Shown in pieces: positions 34,985 through 47,228 of a DNA stretch of 64,000 nucleotides. The notes beneath the pieces are model-generated. The model saw nothing but the letters and a program-made list of their open reading frames with translations, searched no databases and was not told the DNA's origin. Origin of the DNA: Anagrus nilaparvatae (Eukaryota > Arthropoda > Insecta > Hymenoptera > Mymaridae). How positions within the stretch are numbered: position 1 is the first letter of the stretch; the number at the start of each line of letters is the position of its first letter. The position numbers and the translations under genes were made by a program. The stretch lies in the NCBI GenBank assembly GCA_022575985.1, contig JAKSXM010000231.1, forward strand, positions 6,884,501 to 6,948,500, read 5' to 3'.

Positions 34985-35934
34985 TTATAAGCACGTGGTG
35001 ATACTCGAGAGTGATTAAATAAGCTGGAATTTCGTGAAACTTATGAAATTTAACAACATACTAAAAAAATTGATTGTTACATTAGAGAAACAACATTTTT
35101 AATGATAAAATGTAATTAATCCTAATTTAATAAATCAGATCATTTTTTGAAATACATAATTAATTTATTAATTTAAAAATAAACAAAGCGTCTTTAACAA
35201 TACTATACTCTAAAAAACTAAAACTTAATTATTTTTAAGCTTCCTTAGTAAAAAACAAATAGCATAAAATCCACATCATTTTGATAATTAGAACAGAATT
35301 TCTGGGACCTAATCTTTTGCCACTGGATAAAAATACAAGAAAATTTGGATTCCTTAGAAAATTAAATATTTTTTAAAAAATTTTACCAGTCGGTCTTTTG
35401 AAGGGCTTTTAGAAGAATGACGAAAATTTCAAATTAAAAGTCCTATTTTAGCACGTTTTTAATAAAAAATTTTTAAATAAAATTTAAAATTATTGAATTT
35501 TAATTATAAAATCCAGCATAATTTCTTAATAAATTGTTTATAAACTGTTTCCTCCTTTTACTCATCCATACACTTACTAACACTATTGTTTAAATACTTA
35601 TTATTTTTATTTTGAATTTATATACTTATATTATTATGTTTTTCATTAAAATTTTTATCTTTCTTTTTATATAATTAATCTTTATGTGCAATGCAATTAT
35701 GTTAAATCAAATGTAATCTCAATATTTTGTGTAATATTTATAAAATAAGTAAATTAATAAAAAAAAAAAAAAAAGAGGAGTCAGTAAATTAAATAAAAGT
35801 TAAAATAAGATAAAACATTTTCAAATGCAAGATTAAAAGAAAAATAAAGAAAAAAACTTACATTGTATTTTTCTGATTTTATCTTACTCTGGAGTTTTCA
35901 ACCCTAATAAATAGCTCTAATATTCTTTTTTTAT
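34985..35934. other. A+T-rich DNA, nothing recognised
   Basis: No coding motif, hairpin or repeat was identified; a poly-A run lies near 35760-35775. Confidence 0.5.
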
Positions 35935-36118
35935 CGTCAAACGATTGCAAATGACTTGAAACGTAAAGAAAATTCAAAAAAAAAATTTTTCCCGATTACT
36001 TGGGATATGCGTATATTGGTATGATGAGATTTGAGAAAATTTTGGAAAAAGAAAAGAAAAAATGTTTTTTTTTTTAATTTTCTTTACGTTCCAAGTCATT
36101 TGCAATTTTTTTTTCAGT
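35935..36118. repeat. Short inverted repeat shared with 14.9-15.1 kb
   Basis: ATTGCAAATGACTTGAAACG (35945 on) pairs with CGTTCCAAGTCATTTGCAAT (36087-36106), and the unique centre includes TTGGGATATGCGTAT. The same sequence forms the inner part of the foldback at 14780-15325. Confidence 0.8.
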
Positions 36119-36331
36119 GTACAGAATAAAATTATAAACTCAATATTTAGTTAATTTCTCTTAAAAATTAAAATTTGGCTTTTATTAATTTGATCATTAG
36201 TTCCAAAATATTCTGATAAAGTCCATATAAAAGGGAAGTTACTGCTGTATTTTCCTATTTTCTAACCCAGTAGACATACAAAACCTACAGAAGATTTTTT
36301 TTATTTCTGGTTGTCGAATTCGGAAACCTTT

Positions 36332-38546
36332 ACACGGTAGAGGTTGTAATTAAGTGAATTGAAGCAGGGATAGCATATCTCCATTACATTCGTAATATTA
36401 CTCCAATTAACTACATTTTTCATTAATAGTAATTATTCAGTGTCCAATTACTCCATTACATTTTGTAATAGTTAATGGCCAAAAAATGATTAACCATTAC
36501 AAAAAGTAATGGTTAATTGCCAAAATACCATTAACCATTACAAAAAGTAATGAGACGTTGCATTACCTATTATTTGCCTATTTTATTGAAAATACTAGTT
36601 TTCCAATTTATTTTAAGCAAAGTCAAAATTTATCTTAGTTTATACTAAGTTGTAGTTTATGTTTTATATTTAATTTTTTGGATAAATTATTAAGTTTTAT
36701 CATTTATTCTATTTTTGATTTTAAAACTATAAAATTTCTATAGTAAGTAGTTTATATTTCTTTTTGGATGTAGTACCTAATTTTTTGCAATTAAAGTACC
36801 AATATCTGAAAATATGATTATTACTCGATATCTCCAATCTTACACTTTATTTTTTGAACTCTTTTTTTTCAAAACTTTTTGCTAAAAAAAATAAAAAAAG
36901 TAGCAATTTTTTTTTCCTTTTTGAAAGTAATACCTCATTTTTTTCTATGGGAGTACTAGTTTTTGATATATCCTTTATAATCAATTTTTTGAATTTGAAA
37001 CTTAATTTTTTGGAAATCTTTTTTTTTTAAATTTTTTACATAAAAAAATAAAAATATATGCATTTCTACGAGAAAGTACTTTTTATGAGCACCAAAAATT
37101 AAGAAAAAAAAATTTACAAGGCCGCGACTGCCACCATGATTTTCTGGTAGTTTGAACCCTACAGAATGCAAAAAAAAGCGTGAACACGAAATCGGCGATG
37201 GTTGCCAAAAAGATTTTGCCACTTTTATGTCAAAAACCGTGTTTTTCGTATCTGAGCTACCCTAAATTTTCAAAATAACTTTTTAGGTAAATAAAATTTT
37301 TAAAAACTAGGTAAAAAATCTGATTGCCAGGAAAAAATCACTCCAGAAGAAAAAAAAACTTTTCTTTTTCTGATGAAATTTAGCCAAGTTATCGACAATT
37401 TAAGATTTTGTTCAAATTCGTCTGAAAAAAGATTGAAATTTTATTGAAAAAAGCCTGTTTCTGAACTTTAAACATGCATTACTCGCTTGATTTTCATCGT
37501 AAAATAATAATTTTTTTTTTAAATTGATGTATTTTTCCCTGGCAATTCATTTCTTTATGAAAAAAAATCATTTTTATGTACCAAATTTCAATTTTTAGGT
37601 CAAAAGCCTTTGAAAACTGTAAGTAGCAAAATTTACTTAACACAGTTTTTGACCTAAAAATTGAAATTTGGTCAATAAAAATGATTTCTTTCTTGAAGAA
37701 ATGAATACTCAGGGAAAGATTAATTGATTTTAAAAAAAAATTTATTATTTTACGATGAAAATCAAGCTAGTAATGCATATTATATGTTCAGAAACAGTCA
37801 TATTTCAATAGAATTTCAATCATTTTTAAGACAAATTTCAGCAATAATATACATTATTCGCTTCATTTTCATCGTAAAATAATAAATTTTTTTTTTAAAT
37901 CAATTAATTTTTCCCTGAGTATTCATTTCTTCAAGACAGAAATCATTTTTATTGAACGAATTTCAATTTTTAGGTTAAAAACTGTGTTAAGTAAATTTTG
38001 TTACTTATAGTTTTCAAAGGCTTTTGACCTAGAAAATGGAAATTTGGTAAATAAAAATGATTTCTTTCACAAAGAAATGAATTGCCAGGGAAAAATACAT
38101 CGGTTTAAAAAAAAAATTATTATTTTACGATGAAAATCAAGCGAGTAATGCGTGTTTAAAATTCAGAAACAGGCCTTTTTCAATAAAATTTCAATGTTTT
38201 TTAAGACGAGTATGGTTTTACTCCATATCTCGAATCTAATAATTAATTTTTTGAAAATTTATATCTCAAAAATAAATTTTTCCCTTTAAAAAATACAAAA
38301 AACACTAATTTTTTTTTTCTTTTAGAATGTAGTACATAATTTTTTTCTAATAGTGTTAATTTAAAAACATCATTCTTACTTGATATTATCAATTGGTTAA
38401 TTAATTTTTTGAAAACTTTTTCTCTCAAACTAGATGTTACTCTAGGAAATGTACCGCATTAAAAACTTTTTTTAAATGTAGTTAATTTGTAATGTAATGA
38501 ATCACTCGAATTGCTTGAAAATTCAAGCAAAGCAGCCTAGCCGTGT
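36332..38546. mobile_element. Second long-TIR element of the ACACGG family, 2.2 kb
   Basis: The left end is ACACGGTAGAGG; the right end read on the complement is ACACGGCTAGGCTGCTTTGCTTGAA, matching the ends of 13656-15910. The left part (36350-36560) is made of small palindromes of the form GTAATGGTTAAT. The middle carries the sequence shared with 15.9 and 26.8 kb and two palindromic units. No transposase is recognised. Confidence 0.6.
37480..38165. repeat. Two head-to-head palindromic units of about 320 bp
   Basis: 37480-37800 and 37840-38165 are each imperfect palindromes that start and end with ATTTTACGATGAAAATCAAG-type sequence and have AAATTTCAATTTTTAGGTCA near the centre. A third copy is at 27183-27492. 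Confidence 0.75.
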
Positions 38547-38554
38547 GCAGCTTA

Positions 38555-38860
38555 ATACAAAGATATAATAGCACTTATTTTCACACAAAACATAAATTAA
38601 CTTTTAAAAAGAAAAAAATGCTATAAAATTATTGGAACTACGATTCCTCAATGACAAATATCAGATCCAAGAAATCGACTGAAAACTATTTTATATAAAC
38701 AGTCCTATGTCCAAAAAAAAAAAAAATTCAGTGTTTTTTTAAATTTTTAATACAAAAAATTTTGAGACAATAACTTTAAAAAAATTAATCACTAGATTGG
38801 AGATAACGAGTAAAAACGTTATTTCTAGATATTATTAGTTTCAAAGAAAAAAACTTATGA
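38555..38860. repeat. Copies of the 120-155 bp A+T-rich repeat
   Basis: Blocks such as ATCCAAGAAATCGACTGAAA and GATTGGAGATAACGAGTAAA match the units at 23641-24239 and 61490-62160. The block runs straight into the left flank of the GGAACATGTTC element. Confidence 0.5.
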
Positions 38861-38964
38861 CCGGTTTGTGTAACTACACAACCAACGAGCATGGAACATG
38901 TTCACTAATAACTAACACTGATAATAAAGTATCTATTCTGTTCATAATATCAATATTTATATCC

Positions 38965-40090
38965 AAGTATTTCTGCACTAAACTTCTTTAGAGACTTCTG
39001 CACCAATGGTCCCTAGGTACTTCTGCACCAAAGGTCTTTAGGGACTTCTGCACCATAGGTCCCTAGGTACTTCTGCACCAATGCTCCCTAAGTACTTCTG
39101 CACCAAAGGTCTTTAGGGACTTCTGCACCATAGGTCCCTAGGTACTTCTACACCAATGCTTCCTAAGTACTTCTGCACCATAGGTCCCTAGGTACTTCTG
39201 CACCAAAGGTCTTTAGGGACTTCTGCACCAATGCTCCCTAAGTACTTCTGCACCAAAGGTCTTTAGAGACTTCTGCACCATAGGTCCCTAGGTACTTCTG
39301 TACCAAAGGTCTTTAGGGGCTTCTGCACCATAGGTCCCTAGGTACTTCTGCACCAATGCTTCCTAAGTACTTCTGCACCATAGGTCTTTAGGGAGTTCTG
39401 CACCATAGGTCCCTAGGTACTTCTACACCAATGCTTCCTAAGTACTTCTGCACCAAAGGTTTTTAGGTACTTCTGCACCAAAGGTCTTTAGGTACTTCTG
39501 CACCAAAGGTCTTTAGGGACTTCTGCACCAATACTCCCTAAGTACTTCTGCACTAAAGGTCTTTAGGGACTTCTGCACCATAGGTCCCTAGGTATTTCTA
39601 CACCAATGCTTCCTAAGTACTTCTGCACTAAAGGTCTTTAGAGACTTCTGCACCATAGGTCCCTAGGTACTTCTGCACCAAAGGTCTTTAGGGACTTCTG
39701 CACCAATGCTCCCTAAGTACTTCTGCACCAAAGGTCTTTAGAGACTTCTGCACCATAGGTCCCTAGGTACTTCTGTACCAAAGGTCTTTAGGGGCTTTTG
39801 CACCATAGGTCCCTAGGTACTTCTGCACCAATGCTCCCTAAGTACTTCTGCACCAAAGGTCTTTAGGGACTTCTGCACCATAGGTCCCTAGGTACTTCTA
39901 CACCAATGCTTCCTAAGTACTTCTGCACCAAAGGTTTTTAGGTACTTCTGCACCAAAGGTCTTTAGGTACTTCTGCACCAATGGTCTTTAGGGACTTCTG
40001 CACCAAAGGTCTTTAGGGACTTCTGCACCATAGGTCCCTAGGTACTTCTGCACCAATGCTCCCTAAGTACTTCTGCACCAAAGGTCCCTA
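38965..40090. repeat. 25-bp satellite array, about 45 units
   Basis: The unit is ACTTCTGCACCA followed by 13 bases of the form WWGGTCYYTAGGK. Two main variants (AAGGTCTTTAGGG and TAGGTCCCTAGGT, plus ATGCTCCCTAAGT) alternate in a higher-order pattern, and multi-unit blocks are themselves repeated (compare 39161-39420 with 39611-39870). No spacers, so not a CRISPR-like array. Confidence 0.95.
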
Positions 40091-40111
40091 AATCGAAAAT
40101 ATTCTAAGTCC

Positions 40112-40222
40112 CATTTGACCCCCCCCCCCTTAAAAAGGACAAATTTGACCCCCCCCCCCCTTAAAAAGGACAAATTTGACCCCCCCCCTTAAAAAGGACA
40201 TATTTGACCCCCCCCCTTAATT
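40112..40222. repeat. C-rich tandem repeat
   Basis: Four copies of a unit of about 28-32 bp: TTGACC with a C run of 9-13, then TTAAAAAGGACAAA. Length differences lie mainly in the C run. A single related unit is near 26775-26800. Confidence 0.9.
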
Positions 40223-40266
40223 TTCCAGTTTTGAAGTACCCCCTCCCTATAAACATGTTCCATGTT

Positions 40267-40507
40267 AAAAGTTAGGTACTACGCGGCACGGCGTATATCA
40301 ATTGGATATTTTTGCTTGTATAAAAAATCCTATAACTACTCGAGTCTCAAAAAGAAAAAACTAATAAGAAAAAAACGGGAATTTTTATGATTTTTTTTTT
40401 AAATTCAAGTTACGAAGTAGGGGCTCTTTTTAAAGTTTCAAGGATACAATTTTTTTTTAGAATAGTGAGTTTTATATGTTTGCGAGTAATCATGCAGTAC
40501 TTACATT
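40267..40507. other. A+T-rich DNA, nothing recognised
   Basis: Right flank of the satellite element and 3' side of the possible exon on the minus strand. Confidence 0.4.
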
Positions 40508-40612
40508 CTATACGCCTTCTTTAGTACTACACAAAATTGATCCTCTTTTTACTTCTCCATTTAAAGTAGTAAAAAATTGATATTCGTCATCATTTTCCGG
40601 ATCCTTTTCAAT
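40508..40612 (-). CDS. Possible orphan terminal exon, function unknown
   Basis: On the minus strand a TTTACTACTTTACAG acceptor is followed by 34 codons and TAG: an acidic start (EKDPENDDEYQFF), then TLNGEVKRGSILCSTKEGV. The composition is protein-like and unlike the surrounding A/T runs. I do not recognise the family and found no partner exon in the next kilobase upstream. It could be the last exon of a gene whose other exons are distant, a relic, or chance. Confidence 0.3.
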   Translation of the reverse strand: MEKDPENDDEYQFFTTLNGEVKRGSILCSTKEGV

Positions 40613-41959
40613 CTGTAAAGTAGTAAATCATATCGTGATCAAAAAATAACTAAATTTAATAAAGTAATCACAGGATGTAGGTTTTGGTTTTGAATTTATT
40701 TGTTTTCAAATTGTATGCAAAGCTTGAACGTTATTTATTTCCCCAAAATATTTATACAATTAATGCTTGTCTGAAAATTTTCTAAAATTTTCGCTAAAGC
40801 AGGAAAGGTAATCTAAATTATGCTTTCTATCTTTTCTCTGAAAATTTTTGTAAAAATTAAATTTTCTGCTTCGGTCATATAAATTAGGAGAAAAAATTTT
40901 TCCATTATTTGTCCATTTATAGAACTTTATGTAATTTGAAACATAATTTTTAATTCTATTTAAGTAATTTTAGACAAAAATATAATATGACATCCATTGG
41001 AAGCAATGAGACAATAGCAGTATCATTCAGAAGGCGGCCTAGGAAATCGTACTTGATTATACTGTGAATGATGTCTTAAGTCTCTAAGGGGGCGCTTTTT
41101 CAAAATAAAAAATTAATTTTCTTCTTCAAAGTTAGATGCTTCAGGTTAAATTTTCAATTTATTGTTTGAAACAACCAAAGGCAATCAAATTACGAATGGC
41201 TAAGCACGAAGATTTGGCATTTTAATTATTTAATTAGTTTAAGGATACTCGAAAATCCTAATTCCTAGAAATAATATGAAAATAGCAGAAAAACTAAAAA
41301 ATAAACCCATATTAATGTCAAGATTGACAGATATTTTTTAATTATTTCAGCTGCATAATTTGTAGCAAAATAATTAAAAAATTTTATTTTATAATACCTT
41401 GTCTTATGTTTTTGAAGTCTTAGATTTCGAATCCGGAGTCAGATTTTAAAAAAATGTAGTCCTTGTATGATTTTTGGCCATATTTATCCAAAAAAACTGA
41501 CAATTTTTAGCGCTTTTTTTGTGTTGCAACTTAAAAATCATGCCAAAAATGGATTTTCATCTTCCCAAAAATAAATAAATGTTGATCAATAGGACCTAAA
41601 AAAAAAAATTGTAATGGTCAAAAAAAATTTTTTTGTGCGTTTTGACTCAGAATGTGATGTTATGATTATCATAGATAGACTAAACTTGCTGATCGATTCC
41701 GTAACCAAATTTTATCCTTAATAGGTCAATGGAATTTTCCAACATGTTTTTATGTTTTTTGGGTCTAGTTTAATATGCCTATAATAGGCAACATTAGGTT
41801 AATTTTTAGGTTTTTTTCAAGATTTGCAAGTGTCAAGCATATTTTTAGGTCACTGAACACGAATATGGAAGTTTTTTTTACTAAAAATGATTCAGATGTC
41901 CGTAGTAGACAACTTGAGGCTACTTTATCATATTTTTAAATTATTTTTTACTGTTACTT
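40613..41959. other. A+T-rich DNA with a repeated 23-bp motif
   Basis: Mostly featureless. The motif ATGYCYRTARTAGRCAAC occurs at about 41778 and 41895 just before the piggyBac relic and may belong to that element. No other gene or hairpin was recognised. Confidence 0.45.
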
Positions 41960-42151
41960 GTGTTTTTTGTTTATCGCAAACTTATAAATTATCACGTTTA
42001 CATGGGCAATTTATTTTGTTGCCCCGATTTGTTAGTTCATTTAAAAAAATATAGACTTCCTGGTACAGGTACAGCGAGGGAAAACAGGAAAATACAAAAA
42101 AATAAAATACACAAGAAAGCTCCTCGAAGAACTTATGCGGGGCATCATTAG
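41960..42151 (+). pseudogene. piggyBac-type transposase fragment
   Basis: The frame reads HVYMGNLFCCPDLLVHLKKY, then GTGTARENRK and KKAPRRTY. In piggyBac/PGBD transposases the matching segment is a conserved VY.DN.Y....L...L, then GT.R.NRKG.P, where the D is one of the catalytic aspartates. Here that position is G (MGN), so even this piece has lost a key residue. About 60 codons remain of a protein that is usually 500-600 residues long; no flanking CCC/TTAA ends were found. It shows that piggyBac elements have lived in this genome, which fits the MITE at 49585-49803. Confidence 0.7.
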
Positions 42152-42397
42152 TGTAATAGTGGTTTAAATTTTATTATCGAGCAAAATTCAAAATCAGTTT
42201 CCATTATATCTACTGCAGCTTGTGTAACTCCCCAATAGGTTCTGTTAACCCAATAACGCCTAGTCAGGGTATAGTGTGAAAAAAAGGACAAATCTCAAAG
42301 TGCATGAATATGAAAGTTCATGAACCAAGTTTAAACCTTTTGCATTCGCTTCAGAAAAATAATTCCAACAAAGCGTCTCCTCGGAAAATTACATAAT
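42152..42397. other. Non-coding spacer
   Basis: No feature recognised between the piggyBac relic and the first direct repeat. Confidence 0.4.
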
Positions 42398-42595
42398 ATG
42401 TCAGGGGGTTATTTTCCCACCCACTTTTCACCCCCTTTCCCTCCCAATATTGAAATGTAGTAAAAAAAGGTTTTTTTTACACTTTTAATGATGCTATGTG
42501 GTTATATAGGCCACTAAATTATAATTTAGGGTCAAAAATAACATTTAACAAATTTCAAGGGATGAATTTGGCCTTTTTCACCCCAGATACCCCCA
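42398..42595. repeat. Direct repeat, left of the F-box/LRR relic
   Basis: About 190 bp (TATGTCAGGGGGTTATTTTC ... GTGGTTATATAGGCCAC ... TTTCAAGGGATGAA) repeated in the same orientation at 44548-44735 with small differences. Confidence 0.85.
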
Positions 42596-42960
42596 AAAGT
42601 ATAAATCATTCAGATACTATTTTTTAAAATTAAATTAACTATTTAAATTCGTTTGAATTCGTTCCTGATAAAAGGAACTATTATTTTGGGGCAAGCAGAT
42701 CTAAAACAAGAAGTTTTCACTGCAGTAAAATTTATTTTTGTAATTTTTATACAATATTTAAAATTACACGTACCTCCTTATATTTTTAAATTACAGTAAA
42801 TTTTTTACAAAGTAAGCTTTATTTACAATTTCAGTTTAGCATTTAATAAATGAATTTAAAAAAAATTTCTGTTTACCTAGTCCATTTTCTAAAATTACCA
42901 AACATTTTTGATTAATTTTTATTTTTATTTCAGAGAGGTAAGTTTGAATTTATCAAGTCT

Positions 42961-44475
42961 CTAATTTACTATTTTTACAAAATGAAATTTTTTGAAATTA
43001 AAACCAATATGAACGTTGAAAATATTCCTATTTCTATTAGCTGCTCTTGTAAGATCCAAACTAATATCAGTTTCGTAATAATGTGAAACAGTGTCTACAA
43101 ATATAAAATATCTAAGATTTATAGCATTTTCTATAAAATTTAACACACCATTTCTTGAAATTTTATAAACACGTCGAAGAAATAAATTATTTAAATGTTT
43201 TAATGCTGGAAGGATTGCATCGGTTAAATTTTTCTGATGTGCTTAAATTCAATATTTTAAGATGTGTCAGATTGCTAATTTTACTTATTCCTCCGTCAGT
43301 AAAATTATCACAACCAAATAAAGTTATCATTGTCAGCTGACGACATTCTTTTATTTCATCACATAAAGAATTAGTTATAAGCATGTTACCAGAAATTTCA
43401 AGTTCTTTAAGATTACTGAAATATCTTACTGACGTTAAAAAATCTATGTACTTGTGACTATCAAAAGATTGAAATTTTTCTATTGACTTTGGCAAATAAG
43501 TTAATGCACTCTTTTCCAAATCAACCAATTTTAATATAATTGTTCTTAAATTTTTCAATGCGAACAAATATCTGTCAAATTTTGCTTTCTTTAAAACACT
43601 TTTACCATTAAAATTATCATCTTTTTTAAGACTAAAATAAATCAATTTATTTTGGTCCAAAGATATTGTTTCTAAAACAATTTTCATAACATCATAATTT
43701 GATTTCAATGTACAAATATGTAAATTTTTCAATTTGCTTAATCCTTTTTTTAAATTACAATATTTTGGACGATTCGGTAGAATTTCTAAATTAATTGATG
43801 TTATGAGTTGAGATATTAATCTTGTTAAACAAGAACCAAACGTTATAATTTTATGCAATTTTTTAAGATTTCAAATTTTTGCTTCTTAAAAATATATTAT
43901 CTAAATTTTCACCCAGCACTCAATTTCAATTTTTGTAAACTCTATCTGATAGTCATATAATTTCAAATGCTCAATATTTTGACAAAAATCACCAAATAGT
44001 TTTAATATTCTAATTGCGTAATATATATTTGTTCTGAAGAAAAATAAATTTAGAGAAACACTTTTTAAAAAAGATCCACCTCTGGATAATACTTTGTGGT
44101 AAGCAATGAATAAATATTTATTTGTATGATTATCATTTCAATGTAATTTTTCAAATAAATCAGATTTGAATTTGGTGAAATGGCATCAACTTATACTCAC
44201 AGTTTACAAACGTTTACACACTTTTTCTATTCTAATTCTTTTGATAATTCTAATTGAAGAAGATATTTATCTTTTAATTTATTTATGCCTAAAATATTTA
44301 AATATCATTAATAATTAATTGTAAAAATTTAATAAAAAATATAATTTACTAAAAAAAAAAAAATATTTCAAATAAAATTTTTTATTTTACGTGAAGCTTC
44401 AACTTCACTAATTAAATTGCTTCCATTTAATTCTTCTTTATTAATACTAACTTGTACAGAATTATTGTCAGCCAT
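42961..44475 (-). pseudogene. F-box/LRR protein gene, broken
   Basis: Reading minus: an ATG at 44475 opens a 34-codon acidic N-terminus (MADNNSVQ...) that stops at 44371. An F-box-like segment follows at about 44290-44205 (NKLKDKYLLQ and, one frame over, RIRIEKVCKRL). LRR segments lie at about 44105-43893 (VLSRGGSFLKSV, NIEHLKLYDY), then a 223-codon frame 43858-43187 with irregular LRRs (LKNLHICTLK, FSNLKELEISGN, LTHLKILNLS). A frameshift near 43187 leads to a last LRR segment (NAINLRYFIF) ending at 42961. F-box/LRR proteins choose substrates for SCF ubiquitin ligases. Frameshifts, missing F-box/LRR linker and internal stops indicate a pseudogene. It is bracketed by ~190-bp direct repeats. 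Some apparent breaks could be unrecognised introns. Confidence 0.65.
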
Positions 44476-44547
44476 TGTTTGATTTACAAAAATTGTAGTA
44501 GAAATTAATTGTAATGATAAATATTAAAACAAAATTAAATTATAACA

Positions 44548-44735
44548 AATGTATAGTATGTCATGGGGTTAATTTCCCACCCATTTGTCACCCCTTTTCC
44601 CCCCATTATTAAAATGTAGTAAAAAAATGTTTTTTTTACACTTTTTAATGATGCAATGTGGTTATATAGGCCACCTAATTAGTATTTGGGATCAAAAATT
44701 ACATTTAACAGGTTCCAAGGGGTGAAATTGGCCAA
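44548..44735. repeat. Direct repeat, right of the F-box/LRR relic
   Basis: Second copy of the sequence at 42398-42595, same orientation (TATGTCATGGGGTTAATTTC ... GTGGTTATATAGGCCAC). It lies about 75 bp upstream of the gene's ATG. Confidence 0.85.
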
Positions 44736-47228
44736 AATTTTTTTTCAGGTTAAAAACTCATGTATTTTAAAAATAAAATTTAAAAAAAATGTGATTTTTT
44801 TTATTTCTTAGAAAATTTGCATGAAAAGAAATGTTTTGGCAGATTCTGAAAGAGCATACTCAAAACTAGTTGGATACCAATTTTTATGTTAATTAAAAAA
44901 CATTACGCCGAGATTCGCGTAGCCAAAGGAGAAACGCGGCAAAATCTCGATTTCAGGCGTTTATAGGTTAAAAGGTATGACAAGGAAATTAAAACAAAAA
45001 AGTATAATCCTTTTCCTAATACATTTAAAGTTTACAACAAATTCATGAGTGGAGACCACATCCATGACCAGTACTGCAGTAGATTTTTACCAATATTTAG
45101 ATCCAAAAAATGGACTTGGCTTATTTTAGTGAGGTTGTAATAATCCTATTATGTAAATGCTGTCTCATTTACTCATTCGGCAGCGAATCGGGTAAATTAC
45201 TTGATTTTACCCAATTTAATTGAGTAAAACCTACTGATTTAACCAATGTAAATGAGTAAAAACTTCTGATTTACCCATTCCAATGGCCAATTTCACATAT
45301 TGGAGTTTAGTGGGTACAGTTTTTCAAGTGAGGATTTTAGGCATTTTTCTATATTTTAAATTTGCGCAGCCGTTATTTCTTTTATAATTAATTTTTTCAA
45401 AAAAACACGAAGTCAACCCCTCAAAAATTATATTTTTTTAAGTACTTATATAAAGTAAATCTATGGAATAGTTACTTCGCAATCTTGCCCGCCATTCGTA
45501 AGAAACCTATTTCGAGAAAAACGCATTTAAAGTTTCAAAACAAGTTTTTTGATACTTTTAATGAAACTTTTTTTAATTAAAAATTTTTTTTTGTTTAGAG
45601 AAACTTATAACAAGAAAAGGTTTAAAAACGTGGTTTTTTTAAAAAAAGAAATTTTTTTAGAAGGTTAATTTTTTTTAAATAAATATTTTTCAGTCATTAG
45701 TGATTTCAGGGTATAAAATAACCCTTCTACCTCCTTATTTTTGACTTGAAAATGACTATTTTTCTGTTTCTGGTCCCATTCGCCATTTTTGGCCATTTTA
45801 GTGCTGCGAAGTATAGCTTTGTAAGCAACCGTGTAAATTTACAAAATTTGCTTAAAAATTTACATCTGAAAGTAGCTTTAACAAATATTTTTTTTTTTAC
45901 ATATTCTTGAGACATTTATGAAAGGATTTATACAAAAAAATTTTGATTTCAGAAAAAATATTTACCACAAACCTCCCTTAACATAAGCTTCGTATATTTT
46001 AAGAGTAAGAAACAGAAGTTTTGCTCCCTTTCCAAGTCACATCATATTTATTTTTTTTTTGAGCATTTTAAAAGTTTTTTGCTTCTATATGGTATATTCT
46101 TATGGTACTATATGGTTTCCTAATTGTCAACGGCCTAAGCGTTTGTAATAACGCCAAAAAATTCACAAAATATTTAAAAATAATTTTCTAGAATTAATTG
46201 TTATGAAACTCTGGTTAGGTAAGGTATTTTGACCCACTGAATTCTCAAGTCTATTCTAATCTAAAAGTAGCTACTCCAAAATCTTTAGAGGTTTAACCAA
46301 AATTTTTAAAATCTTTTAAGTCACTGACATGATTCCTAATTTTTTATTATCAAACACATTTAATTTTCACCATGCACAATGTGCATATATAAAAATCCGT
46401 ACATAATTCATTAGTTTCGGGTATTTTTTTCAAATTTAAGAATGTTGGCAGGGCTCCAGAAGTTGTGATCAAAGATCCCAAAAACATAAAGTATAGGTCC
46501 TAACATTTAATGGTTATTGAAAGCTGTAAAATTATTGAAAGTTGCAAATCATTTCAAAAACACCCTAAAATAGGTATTTTTTAAATATTTTTTACCATTT
46601 ATATCAATAGCAATAATTACTAGTGATTGTTTTTTTTCAAATTTTCAATACTTATTTTTTTATGCTTGTATTTTTTTATATTGGAAAATAGTATACAAGG
46701 CCTACAGCGCAGTAAAATTTTACTTTATTCTCTGAAATAAGTAGTCTCAGATGATTATAAAATAGTTAAAGGGTGATTAATAGTTAATTAAAATTTATTT
46801 ACTCGAATGATTAATAGTTAATTATAATTTTTTTTTTTTTTAAGATACGCATATTTTATTAAAAACAAATAATTTTAATTATTATCGATAAGAAAAATAT
46901 TTGTATAAGCCGAATAGATTATTCATGGATAATATTATATTTTCTGAATTCTAGGATAGAACGATTGTTATTTGAAAATATAAAAAAAAATATTTTTCTA
47001 TTACTTACCTAACTTATTTTATTAAATTTAAAAATTAAAATTGGAATTTCAATTGAATGAAAATATTTGCTTTTCTTAAATATGTTTTATGGGGCAACAT
47101 ATTTTTTTAAACAAAAGCTTACTACTTTTTTTTAAATAATAGGTCTACGTAATATTATTATATTAAGATTATAAATCTAAATTGTATGCTAAAAAACTTC
47201 AAAATAGATAACCTTTTTATTTTTTAAA
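44736..47228. other. Intergenic A+T-rich DNA
   Basis: No gene recognised. A cluster of TTTACTCATT / TTTACCCATT motifs lies at about 45165-45290. The frame 45727-45915 (minus) is low-complexity. The last 100 bases are the probable promoter side of the peptide gene at 47229. Confidence 0.5.

Larger units (their letters stand above)
38890..40266 (+). mobile_element. GGAACATGTTC element expanded by an internal satellite
   Basis: Ends are CATGGAACATGTTC (38890-38903) and AACATGTTCCATGTT (40252-40266), so the termini are the same 10-base palindrome GAACATGTTC and its context. The left flank ACCGGTTTGTGTAACTACAC is shared with 14530. Compared with the 0.2 kb copies at 14.5 and 62.4 kb, this one contains about 1.1 kb of 25-bp satellite plus a C-rich repeat. 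No coding sequence is seen. Confidence 0.7.

Noticed and set aside
38965..40090. CRISPR-like repeat array
   Set aside because: Units are contiguous 25-bp variants with no unique spacers, in a eukaryotic context; this is a satellite.
40112..40222. Sequencing artefact in C runs
   Set aside because: The C runs lie in a regular tandem unit with a related unit near 26.8 kb, so they are probably real, although exact run lengths are uncertain.
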